Below, one piece after another: positions 23,849-35,460 of a stretch of DNA of 64,000 bases. The translations under genes were made by a program, and so were the position numbers. Location of the stretch: contig VBAC01000002.1 in assembly GCA_005883305.1 (NCBI GenBank), positions 114,527-178,526 on the forward strand. Direction: 5' to 3'. How positions within the stretch are numbered: position 1 is the first letter of the stretch; each line of letters begins with the position of its first letter. Under the pieces are notes generated by a model. It searched no databases, was not told the origin of the DNA, and saw nothing but the letters and a program-made list of their open reading frames with translations. Source of the DNA: Alphaproteobacteria bacterium (GTDB taxonomy: Bacteria > Pseudomonadota > Alphaproteobacteria > Sphingomonadales > Sphingomonadaceae).

Positions 23849-25110
23849 TCCGAGGCGATGAGGCGTTCGCCGATGTCGAGGCGGTAGCGGACGTTCGGAA
23901 TCAGGATTTGCCCGGCGCGGCCGTAAGCGGCCCGCTGCGCCGCAGCGATCGTCGGCCCGGTCCCGGTCACGACCATCGACCAGCCGTAGAGGCCGCTGGT
24001 GACCAATTGGCTCCCCTCGAGGCCGACCTCTCCATAGTGAATATTGGCCAGATCTTCGGGCGTGAACGAACCCGGCAGAAGCACGGGAAGGCCGACCGGG
24101 GCGTCGACCTCCTTGCGCGAATAGGGGAAGGGCGGCGTGGTCATCACCACCCCCACGGAAAAGCCCGCACGCGCCGCGAAGCGGGCCGAGCGGCGCGACA
24201 GCATCAGCGCGAATAGATCGGCCCACGAAGTCTGCTGCAGCGGATCGAGGATGGCGAAGCCGGGATAGCCGAAGCGGCAGGTGAATTCGAGCGGCCAGAT
24301 CCCGTCGCGGTTGACGATCGTGTTGAGGTTCACATAGCCGACATGGCCGTGCTCGCGGAGCATCGGCGCCACCCGGGCGAGCGTTCGCTCGAAGAAGGCC
24401 TCGCTTCGGGCGAAGGTCGCGACCGTCCCCATCTCTCCCGTCAGCTCGCCCATGTCCCCGGCGAAGAAGCGCTTATGCTCCCAATCGAGGCAGGCCGGGG
24501 TGAGGAAATTCTCGCCGTTGAAATAGGCGCCGACGCCCATTTCGATACCCTCGACATGGTCCATGAGCACGAAGCGCGCGGCCCCGGCCCCCTCGCCGCG
24601 CAGCCGCAGCATCGCGCGCACGTCGCTGCCATCGGCGCTGTGGCCGACATAATTGTCGTGCGAGGCGTGGTCCGGTCCGCTGAACTTGAGAACGTAGCGG
24701 CGCGGCCGAGCGGCGATGAAGGCCTCGGCCTCGCGCGCATCGGTGAATTCGCGGGTGGCGGCGGTCTGCAACCCGAGGCTTTCGAGCAAGGCCTGGGCGT
24801 AGGCGCGGTCGTTCTCCAGACGGTCGCCGAAAGCGCTTCCCCCGATTACCTGGAAACCGTCGCCGCGGAGAGAATCCTGCAAGGCGCCGAAGCCTTCGGA
24901 GACCGCCTCGAAGAGGATCACGCCCTCGGCGCCGACCGCGCGGACCCAATCCAGATCCCGCCGCCAGTCATCGCTTCGCGGCACCAGCCCCTGCAGAGTC
25001 CCCCGCGCCTTCTCGTCGCCGATGAAGACCTTCACCTCGTGCCCCGCGGCGGCCAGCCGCAGATAGACGGCGCCGAGATCGCAGGTTTCCGTGACGCCCA
25101 GGAAGCGCAT
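23806..25110 (-). CDS. PurD-like ATP-grasp protein (phosphoribosylglycinamide synthetase C domain)
   Basis: 434 residues resembling GAR synthetase: an N-terminal pre-ATP-grasp domain (MRFLGVTETCDLGAVYLRLA), an ATP-grasp centre with RRYVLKFSGPDHAS and VLMDHVEGIEMGVGAYFNGE, and a GARS_C-like end. The PurD metal-site motif ExNxRFGDP reads E275-F-T-C-R-F-G-Y-P, with Thr for Asn and Tyr for Asp. It is therefore probably a paralogue with a different carboxylate-amine ligase role, not the purine enzyme. It is divergent from the diiron-protein gene (134-bp gap) and convergent with the SET gene. Confidence 0.82.
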   Translation of the reverse strand: MRFLGVTETCDLGAVYLRLAAAGHEVKVFIGDEKARGTLQGLVPRSDDWRRDLDWVRAVGAEGVILFEAVSEGFGALQDSLRGDGFQVIGGSAFGDRLENDRAYAQALLESLGLQTAATREFTDAREAEAFIAARPRRYVLKFSGPDHASHDNYVGHSADGSDVRAMLRLRGEGAGAARFVLMDHVEGIEMGVGAYFNGENFLTPACLDWEHKRFFAGDMGELTGEMGTVATFARSEAFFERTLARVAPMLREHGHVGYVNLNTIVNRDGIWPLEFTCRFGYPGFAILDPLQQTSWADLFALMLSRRSARFAARAGFSVGVVMTTPPFPYSRKEVDAPVGLPVLLPGSFTPEDLANIHYGEVGLEGSQLVTSGLYGWSMVVTGTGPTIAAAQRAAYGRAGQILIPNVRYRLDIGERLIASDYAALEAMSIFSAA

Positions 25111-25244
25111 CGTGCGCGCTTAGGGGAGGCGGAGGGCAAGCGCTCGGAAAAAGGACTTAACCTACGGCAACTTGGCCGGTCGCGGCCGGAACAAATAAGC
25201 GGCGCGACCTTTGCCAATACTGAATCCTCTTACAGCGGAAACCC

Positions 25245-26138
25245 ATGGCCACCCTCCCTTATTTGTCCGACGACAATTCGAAGTCCCAGTTCCTTTGCCA
25301 CGATTTCCAGAGCGCGCTGGGGCACTGGAACCGGCAGCGGCTGGCGCCCGATCTTCCCGGCGAGGATTGGGCGCTAATCCTCGACGGCGACGCCAAGATG
25401 GCGCGCTTGCAGACGGCTTTCCTCGAAGAGCTGCGCGCCCAGATCCAGGCCGAGGCAGCCGCCGCGCCGACCGACCCCGACGGGTTCGTCGCCTGGTTCG
25501 AGCGACTGAAAGAGACCGGCCCGGGGCAGGATGATCCCCTCTTCCCCTGGCTCGCCGAGGCCGCCAGCCTCGATGAAATGCGCTGGTTCCTGACGCAGGA
25601 GGCGGCGGGCGAGGCCGGCTTCGACGATCTCGTCGCCTATACCCAGGTCAAGCTTCCGACCCGCGCCAAGCTCGAGCTCGCGCGCAACTACTGGGACGAG
25701 ATGGGCCGCGGCAACGCCAAGGGAATGCACGGGCCGATGCTGGAGCATCTGGTGCGCTCGCTCGCGCTCGAGCCTCAGATCGAGACGACCGTCTGGGAGA
25801 GCCTCGCGCTCGCCAATGCGATGACCGCGATGGCGACGACCCGCTTCTACGCCTGGCACGCGGTCGGCGCGCTGGGCGCGATCGAGCTGACCGCCCCGGG
25901 TCGCTCCGCAGCGACCGCGCGCGGCCTTCGCCGGCTGGGCCTCGACGCGAAGCAGCGGCGCTATTTCGACCTCCACGCGACGCTCGACGTAAAGCACAGC
26001 GCGGCGTGGAACCGCGAGGCGATCGCCCCGCTGGTGGCCGAGGATCCGCGCCGCGCCGCGGCGATCGCGGAAGGCGCGCTGATCCGCCTCGGCTGCGGCG
26101 CGCGCTGCTTCGAGCGCTACCGGCGGCATTTGTGGTAG
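25245..26138 (+). CDS. Heme-oxygenase-like diiron (HDO-type) iron-containing redox enzyme
   Basis: 297 residues, all helical, matching the iron-containing redox enzyme family with a haem-oxygenase fold. Putative diiron ligands are visible: Glu in LTQEAAGEAG, Glu and His in WDEMGRGNAKGMHGP, and His244, Asp248 and His251 in HATLDVKHS, the H-x3-D-x2-H spacing of CADD-like enzymes. Relatives carry out oxidative decarboxylation, N-oxygenation or cleavage of amino acids; the substrate here is unknown. The stop overlaps the start of the methyltransferase gene (GTGGTAG), so the pair is coupled. The start ATG follows a weak GCGGAAA site. Confidence 0.83.
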   Translation: MATLPYLSDDNSKSQFLCHDFQSALGHWNRQRLAPDLPGEDWALILDGDAKMARLQTAFLEELRAQIQAEAAAAPTDPDGFVAWFERLKETGPGQDDPLFPWLAEAASLDEMRWFLTQEAAGEAGFDDLVAYTQVKLPTRAKLELARNYWDEMGRGNAKGMHGPMLEHLVRSLALEPQIETTVWESLALANAMTAMATTRFYAWHAVGALGAIELTAPGRSAATARGLRRLGLDAKQRRYFDLHATLDVKHSAAWNREAIAPLVAEDPRRAAAIAEGALIRLGCGARCFERYRRHLW

Positions 26139-27052
26139 AAGACGAACCGCTGATCGAGCTGCTCCGCCGGCTCGAGGCGCTCGACTACGATTTCGTCACG
26201 CCTACCCCGCTCACCCACGAGCGCGTGCTTCGCAACCGCGAAGGCCGGCCGGCGCAGACCTTGCGCGACATATTCGGCTGGAGCCTCCCCTTCGCGTCCG
26301 AAGCGCTGGATCCGTCGCTCCTGCGCCTGCTGGAGAAGGCCGATGCCCTGGTGACCGCGCAGGCGGGATTCCGCTCTCGTTATCGGGTATCGAAGGCCGC
26401 GGGAACGCTGTTCCTCCACTCGGCCTATCCGACAGCGGCGGCCGATTCGGTGTTCTTCGGGCCGGACACCTACCGCTTCATCGCCCTCGTCCGCTCCGAG
26501 CTGCCGCCGACGGCGACCCGGCTTGTCGACATGGGCGCGGGCTGCGGCGCCGGCGGTATTTGCGCAGCCGCACAACTTGCCGGCACTGCCATCGTCCTGG
26601 TCGACTCCAACGCCGAGGCCTTGCGCCTCGCGCGGATCAACGCGGCCGCCGCCGGCGTGGCGGTGGAGACGATCCTTGCCGACAAGCTGGCCGCGGTGGA
26701 TGGCGTCTTCGATCTGGTCATCGCCAATCCGCCCTTCCTGGTCGATGAAGCCCGGCGCTCCTATCGCCATGGCGGCGGCATGCTCGGCGCGGAAGCGGGG
26801 TTCGATTGGGCGATGGAAGCGGCGGGGCGGCTCGCGCCAGGTGGACGGATGATCCTTTATTCCGGAAGCGCCATTTCGGGCGGGCGCGACACGCTCCGCG
26901 ACCGGTTGGCGGACTCGCTTCGGCGTCGGGACTTCACCCTCCGTTACGACGAGATCGATCCGGATATCTTCGGTGAGGAACTGGACCGGGACATCTATCG
27001 AGACGTCGAACGGATCGCCGCCATTGGCGCGGTGATTGTGAGGGAAGGATGA
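26132..27052 (+). CDS. SAM-dependent methyltransferase, NPPF type
   Basis: 306 residues. An N-terminal helical part (about 1-120) is followed by a class I methyltransferase domain with motif I LVDMGAGCGAGG, an acidic motif IVLVDSNAEAL and motif IV LVIANPPFLVDEA. The NPPF motif is typical of enzymes that methylate planar nitrogens such as Gln side chains (PrmB/PrmC) or bases. Whether this one is a release-factor/ribosome-type enzyme or acts with the neighbouring diiron protein is not clear. The GTG start at 26132 overlaps the diiron gene stop; longer versions would run through that gene. Confidence 0.8.
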   Translation: MVEDEPLIELLRRLEALDYDFVTPTPLTHERVLRNREGRPAQTLRDIFGWSLPFASEALDPSLLRLLEKADALVTAQAGFRSRYRVSKAAGTLFLHSAYPTAAADSVFFGPDTYRFIALVRSELPPTATRLVDMGAGCGAGGICAAAQLAGTAIVLVDSNAEALRLARINAAAAGVAVETILADKLAAVDGVFDLVIANPPFLVDEARRSYRHGGGMLGAEAGFDWAMEAAGRLAPGGRMILYSGSAISGGRDTLRDRLADSLRRRDFTLRYDEIDPDIFGEELDRDIYRDVERIAAIGAVIVREG

Positions 27053-27098
27053 TCAACGAAGCGGCGGGGCATTGGCTTTTGCCCGACGAGCCTCAAGC

Positions 27099-27191
27099 TG
27101 GCGGAGACGGAGGGATTCGAACCCTCGGTAGGAGTAATCCCCCTACGGCGGTTTAGCAAACCGCTGGTTTCAGCCACTCACCCACGTCTCC
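27099..27191 (-). tRNA. tRNA-Ser (anticodon GCT)
   Basis: Read on the minus strand, the 93-nt gene starts GGAGACGTGGGTGAGTGG and ends with the matching CGTCTCC plus an encoded CCA. The anticodon loop reads TTTGCTAAA, so it decodes AGC/AGT. It has the long variable arm of class II tRNAs and the TTCGAATCC T-loop. Confidence 0.97.
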
Positions 27192-27350
27192 GGAAGTGCC
27201 CGCTGCGCCTATAGAGGCGGGATTTCAAAGGTTCAACCGGCTGAAATCGACTCGCTTGGGCGCGATATCGACTCGCCTCGCCGCCGGTTCATGGACGGGC
27301 AAGCTTTCGAGGCGCTAGATTTGCCCGCGAGAGGGTGTGGGGGAAGTGCG

Positions 27351-28106
27351 ATGCTGAAAAGGTTCATGAATCTCGCCGCTGCGGCGGCCTTCCTGGTGGC
27401 CGCGACGCCGGTCCTTGCGCAGGTCCAGACGGTCGACCCGAACCAGCCCGACGCCTGGCAGACCGCGCCCGCGCCGCAATCTACGGAGCCCGCGCCGGCC
27501 GAGGCGCCGGAGTGGACGCCCGCCGAGCAGGATGCCGTAGCTCCAGTGACCGCGCCGGTTCCCGAGCAGGACCAGTCGATGGCGGCGCAGGCCGAGACCC
27601 GCACCGCGACAACGGAGCGCGCGAGCACCGTCGCGCGCGACGACGTGTTCAGCGCGGCCGAAGGCGTGTTCGGCCGCGGCGCGCAGGGCCTCGCCCATAT
27701 CCTCGAGAACATCCTTCGCGACCAGGGCGAGCCGGTCGCCTATATCGCGGGCTCCGAGGCGGGCGGGGCGTTCATCTTCGGCGTCCGCTACGGATCGGGC
27801 GTCATGCACCACCAGATCGAGGGCGACCGCACAGTCTACTGGACCGGCCCTTCGCTGGGCTTCGACGCCGGCGCCGACGCCAACAAGGTGTTCGTGCTCG
27901 TCTACAACCTCAACGACAGCCAGGATCTGTTCCGGCGTTATCCGCACGCCGAAGGCCACGCCTACTTCATCGGCGGCTTCAACGCCCAGTATATGCGGCG
28001 CGGCGACATCGTGCTGATCCCGATCCGTCTCGGCGTCGGCATGCGGCTCGGCGTGAATGCGGGATACATGCGCTTCTCGGAGCGCAACCGCTGGCTACCG
28101 TTCTGA
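27351..28106 (+). CDS. DUF1134 / EipA-like exported envelope protein
   Basis: 251 residues. A signal peptide ([24 protein letters not shown]) is followed by an 80-residue Pro/Ala/Glu-rich low-complexity linker and then a compact beta-rich DUF1134 domain starting about residue 105 ([20 protein letters not shown]) and ending NRWLPF. The Brucella homologue EipA is a periplasmic protein needed for envelope integrity, so an envelope role is inferred. The ATG at 27351 is chosen because it gives the signal peptide. It is convergent with pyrC, overlapping by 12 bp. Confidence 0.88.
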   Translation: MLKRFMNLAAAAAFLVAATPVLAQVQTVDPNQPDAWQTAPAPQSTEPAPAEAPEWTPAEQDAVAPVTAPVPEQDQSMAAQAETRTATTERASTVARDDVFSAAEGVFGRGAQGLAHILENILRDQGEPVAYIAGSEAGGAFIFGVRYGSGVMHHQIEGDRTVYWTGPSLGFDAGADANKVFVLVYNLNDSQDLFRRYPHAEGHAYFIGGFNAQYMRRGDIVLIPIRLGVGMRLGVNAGYMRFSERNRWLPF

Positions 28107-29138
28107 CGGGAGCCGCCAGGGGAGCGTCTGCCCTGCGAGGAACGGGACGATTCGGCCCACCTCCGACGGCACTTCAACAGGGGTGCGCTGGAGCGTGACC
28201 GATCCTTCGTTGAGCGGCAGGTTGTAGAAACGGGGTCCGTTTTCCGAAGCGAAGGCCTCGAACCGATCAAGCGCGCCCTCCTCCTCGAACACCGTCGCAT
28301 AGGTCTCCAGCGCGAAGGGCGCGTTGAAGATGCCGGCGCAACCGCAGGCGGACTCTTTTGCCGCCACGGCATGGGGCGCGCTGTCGGTGCCCAGGAAGAA
28401 TTTGGATGAGCCCGAGCAGGCCGCCCGCCGCACCGCCAGCCGGTGCCGCTCGCGCTTGGCCACGGGCAGGCAATAGGTATGGGGCCTAAAACCGCCCTGG
28501 AACATGGCGTTGCGGTTGATGACCAGATGGTGCGGCGTGATCGTCGCCGCGAGAGTCGGCCCCGCTTGCTCGACGAACGCAGCGGCCTCGGCGGTGGTGA
28601 TGTGCTCGAGCACGACCTTCAGCGACGGAAAATCACGAATAAGTCCGGCGAGGACCCGATCGATGAACGCCGCTTCGCGGTCGAAGATGTCCACTCCCGG
28701 ATCGGTGACCTCTCCGTGAACCAACAGCGGCATGCCGATCCGCTGCATCGCCTCGAGCGCGGGGCGGAGCGTGGCGAGGTCGGTGACGCCGTGGGCCGCG
28801 TTGGTGGTGGCGTGGGCCGGATAGAGCTTGGCCGCGACCCAGACTCCCTCCTCGAAGCCCCGAACCAGTTCGGCCGGCTCGGCGCGGTCGACCAGGTAGC
28901 AGGTCATCAGCGGCGTGAAATCGAGCCCGTCCGGCAAGGCCGAGAGGATGCGCGTGCGATAGGCCTCCGCGCAGGCCACGCTGATCACCGGCTCGGCGAG
29001 GTTCGGCATGACGATCGCCCGGGAGAACTGCCGCGCCGTGAAGCCGGCAACCGCCTCGAGCATCTCGCCGTCGCGCAGGTGCACGTGCCAATCGTCGGGG
29101 CGGCGGATCGTCAGGTGGGTTGGATCGGGCACGCCCAC
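28095..29138 (-). CDS. pyrC: Dihydroorotase, class II
   Basis: 347 residues, the usual length for the E. coli-type dihydroorotase, which closes carbamoyl-aspartate to dihydroorotate in pyrimidine synthesis. Zinc ligands are seen in [10 protein letters not shown]. The carboxylated Lys region is [10 protein letters not shown], further His are in [10 protein letters not shown] and [10 protein letters not shown], and the Asp is in [10 protein letters not shown]. The start is GTG at 29138; a second GTG two codons in is equally possible. It is divergent from ygfZ with only 16 bp between, so the two promoters must overlap. Confidence 0.95.
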   Translation of the reverse strand: MGVPDPTHLTIRRPDDWHVHLRDGEMLEAVAGFTARQFSRAIVMPNLAEPVISVACAEAYRTRILSALPDGLDFTPLMTCYLVDRAEPAELVRGFEEGVWVAAKLYPAHATTNAAHGVTDLATLRPALEAMQRIGMPLLVHGEVTDPGVDIFDREAAFIDRVLAGLIRDFPSLKVVLEHITTAEAAAFVEQAGPTLAATITPHHLVINRNAMFQGGFRPHTYCLPVAKRERHRLAVRRAACSGSSKFFLGTDSAPHAVAAKESACGCAGIFNAPFALETYATVFEEEGALDRFEAFASENGPRFYNLPLNEGSVTLQRTPVEVPSEVGRIVPFLAGQTLPWRLPSER

Positions 29139-29154
29139 CCCCTATCAAAGCGGG

Positions 29155-29859
29155 ATGAGCGGAACCACCCTCACCGATCGCGCCTTGCTCCGCCTGTCCG
29201 GCGAGGACGTGCGCGAGTTCCTCCAGGGACTGGTGACCAACGATGTCTCTCTGCTCGCCCCCCATCGCCCGCTCTGGGCCGGGCTGCTGACCGCACAGGG
29301 CAAGGCCCTGTTCGACTTCATCCTGTGGGACGATGGCGAGGACGTGCTGATCGACTGCGAGGCGGAGCAGGCCGAAGCGCTCGCCCGGCGGCTGACGCTG
29401 TATCGTCTGAGACGACAGATCACGATCGCGCGTGACGAGTCGCGGGCGGTCCACTGGTCCCCGGACGGATCAGACGATCCCCGCCTTCCCGCCCTCGGCC
29501 GGCGCTGGCTCGCCCCGGCGGGCGAGGCCGCAACCGGGTGGCTGGCACACCGTCTCACGCTTGGCGTCGCCGAGGGCGCGGCCGAGCTGGGCTCCGACAA
29601 GATTCTCTGGCTCGAATGCAACGCGGCCGAGCTGAACGGCGTGAGCTTCGGCAAGGGCTGCTATGTCGGGCAGGAGAATACCGCCCGGATGAACTGGCGG
29701 CAAAAGGTCAATCGCCGCTTGGTCGTCGTCCCCGCTGAGGCGCCGGGACCCAGAACGCGGGTCCACTATCCGGAGCTTGGCCTGGCGGTGGAGCATCGGC
29801 GGACCGACGATCTCGACGGCGCGCTTGTCCCGGAGTGGCTGGCGGCGGCACTGGCGTGA
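29155..29859 (+). CDS. ygfZ: YgfZ/GcvT-family folate-binding protein
   Basis: 234 residues with the GcvT-like fold and the family hallmark KGCYVGQENTARM, in which the Cys is functionally essential in YgfZ. These proteins bind tetrahydrofolate and support iron-sulfur enzymes such as the tRNA thiotransferase MiaB. The ATG at 29155 is preferred to an upstream in-frame ATG that runs into pyrC. The 3' end overlaps the next gene as GTGA. Confidence 0.92.
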   Translation: MSGTTLTDRALLRLSGEDVREFLQGLVTNDVSLLAPHRPLWAGLLTAQGKALFDFILWDDGEDVLIDCEAEQAEALARRLTLYRLRRQITIARDESRAVHWSPDGSDDPRLPALGRRWLAPAGEAATGWLAHRLTLGVAEGAAELGSDKILWLECNAAELNGVSFGKGCYVGQENTARMNWRQKVNRRLVVVPAEAPGPRTRVHYPELGLAVEHRRTDDLDGALVPEWLAAALA

Positions 29860-30632
29860 CCGGCTACACGATCCGCTTCGCCTTCCCGCCGCCCCCGATC
29901 GCGCCCAGCATCCCCGTACAGCGCGCCGAAATCGTCGCCAGCTATCCGCACGATCCCGGCGCCTTCACCCAAGGGCTGCTCTGGCGGGACGGGCGGCTGT
30001 TCGAGAGCACCGGCCTCAAGGGCGCTTCCGAGTTGCGCGAGGTTCGGCTCGAAGACGGCGCCGTGCTGCGCAGCGTGCCCTTCCCCAAGGAGGCGTGGGG
30101 CGAAGGGATCGCCGATTGGGGCGACGAGATAATCGGGCTGACGCTCGATTGCGGTCTCGCCCATCGCTGGGGGATCGAGGATCTCGAGTCCCGCGGCACC
30201 CTGCCCTGCGCGGCCCCCGGCTGGGGACTCGCGCGGATGGGGGGCGAACTCGTGCTGAGCGACGGCACGCCCACGCTTCGCATTCTCGATCCCGAGACCA
30301 TGGCCTTGCGTCGTACCCTGGCAGTGTCGGAAGGAGGCCGGCCGCTCGGCCTGATCAACGACCTCGCCTTCGTGAAGGGCGAGCTGTTGGCCAACATCTT
30401 CATGACCGACACGATCGCACGGATCGACCCCGAGGCGGGTATCGTCCGGGCACGGCTAAGCCTCGCGCACCTCGCCCGGGACTGGGGCCGGCGCGATATC
30501 CGCGACGTGCTGAACGGGGTCGCCTGGGACGAGAAAGCGGAACGCCTGTTCGTCACCGGCAAGAACTGGCCCAGGCTCAACGAGATCAGCCTGCCGCCGC
30601 TTCCCTCACCCAGCGCGTCCGTCACGTCGTAG
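29856..30632 (+). CDS. Glutaminyl-peptide cyclotransferase, plant-type beta-propeller
   Basis: 258 residues of the five-bladed propeller glutaminyl cyclase family, which forms pyroglutamate at peptide N-termini. Motifs are ASYPHDPGAFTQGLLW, LFESTGLKGASELREV, EAWGEGIADW, LINDLAFVKGELLANIF and DVLNGVAWDE. The GTG start overlaps the ygfZ stop. No clear signal peptide is visible, only a short Pro-rich segment; homologues are often exported, so either the location differs or the start is further upstream within ygfZ. Confidence 0.88.
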   Translation: MTGYTIRFAFPPPPIAPSIPVQRAEIVASYPHDPGAFTQGLLWRDGRLFESTGLKGASELREVRLEDGAVLRSVPFPKEAWGEGIADWGDEIIGLTLDCGLAHRWGIEDLESRGTLPCAAPGWGLARMGGELVLSDGTPTLRILDPETMALRRTLAVSEGGRPLGLINDLAFVKGELLANIFMTDTIARIDPEAGIVRARLSLAHLARDWGRRDIRDVLNGVAWDEKAERLFVTGKNWPRLNEISLPPLPSPSASVTS

Positions 30633-30718
30633 AGCTCCGGGGACGTTACGTCGTGCTGAACGTGGCTTGCAACCTGGCGCGAGGACGCCCATCGCGCGCT
30701 GGAAGGAGCTTGGCGACG

Positions 30719-31051
30719 ATGAAAGCCTATCAAGGAGGATCCTACCAGGACCGGATCGGGCGCGCGGCCGAAGCGAAGCAGAAGGCGCTGGACCTGCTCA
30801 AGGCGAGGCCTGCCTTGGACGAAGCGACGCTCGCCGCCCGCCGCGAGGCCGCGTCCGCCCGCCAAGCCGCGCAGGCCGCGAAGCGCGCGGCGCGGCTGGC
30901 CGAGCGCGAGGAGGCCGCGGCGCACGGGGCGAGAAGAGCCGACGAGGCGGCGGTCCGCGCCGAAGAGAATGAAGGCGGGCGAATCGCCACCGAAGCGGAG
31001 CGCAAGGCGATGCGCGACGCCCGCTACGCCGCGCGCAAAAGCCGGAAGTAA
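30719..31051 (+). CDS. DUF6481-like small basic coiled-coil protein
   Basis: 110 residues, Ala/Arg/Glu-rich and predicted to be one long coiled coil after a short N-terminal motif (MKAYQGGSYQDRIGRAAEAK). The N-terminal pattern and composition fit the DUF6481 proteins common in sphingomonads; no function is known. ATG at 30719; an 86-bp leader separates it from the cyclotransferase gene and may carry its own promoter. The family A repeat follows 40 bp downstream. Confidence 0.75.
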   Translation: MKAYQGGSYQDRIGRAAEAKQKALDLLKARPALDEATLAARREAASARQAAQAAKRAARLAEREEAAAHGARRADEAAVRAEENEGGRIATEAERKAMRDARYAARKSRK

Positions 31052-31091
31052 AGTCGGCCAGAGTGGGAATTCGACCGGGTCTGCACATGCC

Positions 31092-31193
31092 GCTCCCCGG
31101 CGAAGGCCGGGGTCCAGGAGCCGGAGGCTTTCGCAAGGCTGTCGTGTCGAGGCCGGCGAGCGCCGGCCTGGACCCCGGCCTTCGCCGGGGAAC
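31092..31193. repeat. Family A palindromic intergenic repeat
   Basis: An inverted repeat with arms CTCCCCGGCGAAGGCCGGGG and a matching close ending in GGCCTTCGCCGGGGAA, centre with CCAGGAGCCGGAGGCTTTCG. It lies between two convergent genes (DUF6481-like and cyclase) and could serve as a bidirectional terminator hairpin. Confidence 0.85.
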
Positions 31194-31196
31194 GAT

Positions 31197-31886
31197 TCAA
31201 GCTGATTGAGTTTGAGTCTGGCCGCCAACCTCGGCGAACGCCCGCACCGGAAAAGTGCCCATGCCGGCGATTTTGGGCGGTACCGCGGTAAAGGCGAAGC
31301 CCTCGTCCGGAAGCGCGGCGAGGTTGGCCATATGCTCGCAGATCAGTACGCCCGCGCCGAGCAGGAGCGTGTGGACCGGACGGCTCTTCGCGCGCGTGTC
31401 GTCGATATTGTGGCTGTCGATGCCGACCAGCGCAGCGCCGCTCTCGACCAGCAGGCGGGCGGCGTCCCGGGTCAGGAAGGGATGGTCGTGATAATAAGCG
31501 TCGGCGCGCCAATGTCGGTCCCAGCCGGTGTTGACCAGCACCGCCTTGCCCGAAAGATCGCGGCCTTCGAAGGCACGGGCATCGACGGCCATCTCGTCGC
31601 TCCGCACGACGATTCCCGGCAACCCGGCGAGCCGGCCCAGATCGAGCGCGGCCAGGTCCTGTCCGTCCGCGAAGCGGTGGAAGGGCGAGTCGAGATAGGT
31701 GCCGGTATTGGCGACCATGTCGATCCGCCCGATCTGGAAGGTGGAGCCGTCGTCATAGAAGGCGGCACTATGCTCGCGCGTCCAATAGTCGCAGATGTGC
31801 GGGGCCGGCAGGCCCTTGTAGGTGACCATGCCATGCTCGATCACATGGCTGAGGTCGACGAGCCTCTTCGAATCCGGATTCGCCAT
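31197..31886 (-). CDS. Cyclase-family hydrolase (kynurenine formamidase-like)
   Basis: 229 residues of the metal-dependent cyclase family. Conserved elements are LVDLSHVIEHGMVTYKGLPA, NTGTYLDSPFHRFADG (metal-binding DSPFH) and AALVGIDSHNIDDTRA. Members hydrolyse N-formylkynurenine or similar amides and cyclic compounds; the substrate is not determinable here. The ATG at 31886 is chosen because the longer frame has no family similarity. It overlaps the 3' end of the small membrane protein gene by 46 bp and may be coupled to it. Confidence 0.86.
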   Translation of the reverse strand: MANPDSKRLVDLSHVIEHGMVTYKGLPAPHICDYWTREHSAAFYDDGSTFQIGRIDMVANTGTYLDSPFHRFADGQDLAALDLGRLAGLPGIVVRSDEMAVDARAFEGRDLSGKAVLVNTGWDRHWRADAYYHDHPFLTRDAARLLVESGAALVGIDSHNIDDTRAKSRPVHTLLLGAGVLICEHMANLAALPDEGFAFTAVPPKIAGMGTFPVRAFAEVGGQTQTQSA

Positions 31887-32083
31887 AAGGCCAGCGCTCC
31901 AATCAACAGCCAGACCACGTTGAGGCTCGTCGACGGCAGGGCGCCGTGCCACCAGCCGTTGACCACGAACCCCGATGCCCCGACCACGTTCATCCACTGG
32001 TAGAGGGCCGACTGGCCGGTCAGCCGCTCCATCGAGAGCAACAGGTAGGCGACCAGGATCAGTACGGCGCCGGCCCAGCCCAC
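31841..32083 (-). CDS. CBU_0592-like small membrane protein
   Basis: 80 residues with three hydrophobic segments (WAGAVLILVAYLLLS, VVGASGFVVNGWW, SLNVVWLLIGALALW), matching the CBU_0592 type of bacterial membrane protein. The first standard start is GTG at 32083. Reading further upstream in frame gives TPLEIAIEIVGWAG from a CTG at 32113 whose TG overlaps the acnA stop TGA, so a rare CTG start coupled to acnA is possible. It sits between acnA and the cyclase on the same strand. Confidence 0.75.
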   Translation of the reverse strand: MGWAGAVLILVAYLLLSMERLTGQSALYQWMNVVGASGFVVNGWWHGALPSTSLNVVWLLIGALALWRIRIRRGSSTSAM

Positions 32084-32109
32084 GATCTCGATCGCGATCT
32101 CTAGCGGAG

Positions 32110-34812
<2,703 letters not shown>

Positions 34813-34906
34813 TTAACATATCCCTAAGTGGACGGTTCGCGAGCCGCGCGAAAAACTGACGCTCCCCTAGCGAGAGACTTCGCGAAACGCTACATTCCGT
34901 AGCGCC

Positions 34907-35140
34907 ATGACGGTCAACGGCCATCCGCGTATCGCCATCGATCCCGCCATCTGCGGCGGCCGCCCAACGATCGCCGGCACCCGGATGCGCGTAACGGACA
35001 TTCTCGAGGCGCTGGCGTCCGGCGTGAGCGAGAAGGAGATCGTCCAGGACTTCCCCTACGTGAAGCTCGAAGACATCCGCGCCTGCCTCGCCTACGCGGC
35101 GTCGATAGCCGAAGAGCCGACCCGCTTCGCCGCCGGATGA
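34907..35140 (+). CDS. DUF433 antitoxin
   Basis: 77 residues with the DUF433 helix-turn-helix pattern: RIAIDPAICGGRPTIAGTRM, then VTDILEALASGVSEKEIVQD and a C-terminal helix ending before the toxin gene. Such proteins are the labile partners of PIN-like toxins. Its stop overlaps the toxin start (ATGA), the normal order and coupling for a type II toxin-antitoxin pair. It is divergent from acnA with a 94-bp gap that should hold both promoters. Confidence 0.88.
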   Translation: MTVNGHPRIAIDPAICGGRPTIAGTRMRVTDILEALASGVSEKEIVQDFPYVKLEDIRACLAYAASIAEEPTRFAAG

Positions 35141-35460
35141 AATTCCTCGTCGATGCCCAACTGCCGCCAGGCTTGTGCGACTGGCTGCGGGAGAAGGGCC
35201 ACGAAGCGATCCACGTACGAGACCTTGGGGAACAGGTCTTCACCGACATTCGTATCGCGCAAATCCTTGAAGCGGAGCAGAGCATACTCCTCAGCAAGGA
35301 CGAGGATTTCGTCACGCTCCGCCTGCCCGACCGCTTTGCTTTTCTGTGGCTGCGATGCGGCAACATCAGCAATCGCGGCCTGGCGGCGTGGCTCGAACTG
35401 GAGTGGGTCTCCGTCGAGCGACGATTGGACGCGGGCGCGCGCTTCATCACCTTGCGATAG
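35137..35460 (+). CDS. DUF5615 PIN-like toxin
   Basis: 107 residues with the compact PIN-like fold: MKFLVDAQLPPGLCDWLREK has the first acidic residue (Asp6), then HVRDLGEQVFTDIRIAQ and LLSKDEDFVTLRL with further acidic residues, consistent with a metal-dependent RNase site. It is encoded directly after the DUF433 antitoxin with a 4-bp overlap. The likely role is RNA cleavage held in check by the partner. The pair looks intact. Confidence 0.87.
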   Translation: MKFLVDAQLPPGLCDWLREKGHEAIHVRDLGEQVFTDIRIAQILEAEQSILLSKDEDFVTLRLPDRFAFLWLRCGNISNRGLAAWLELEWVSVERRLDAGARFITLR

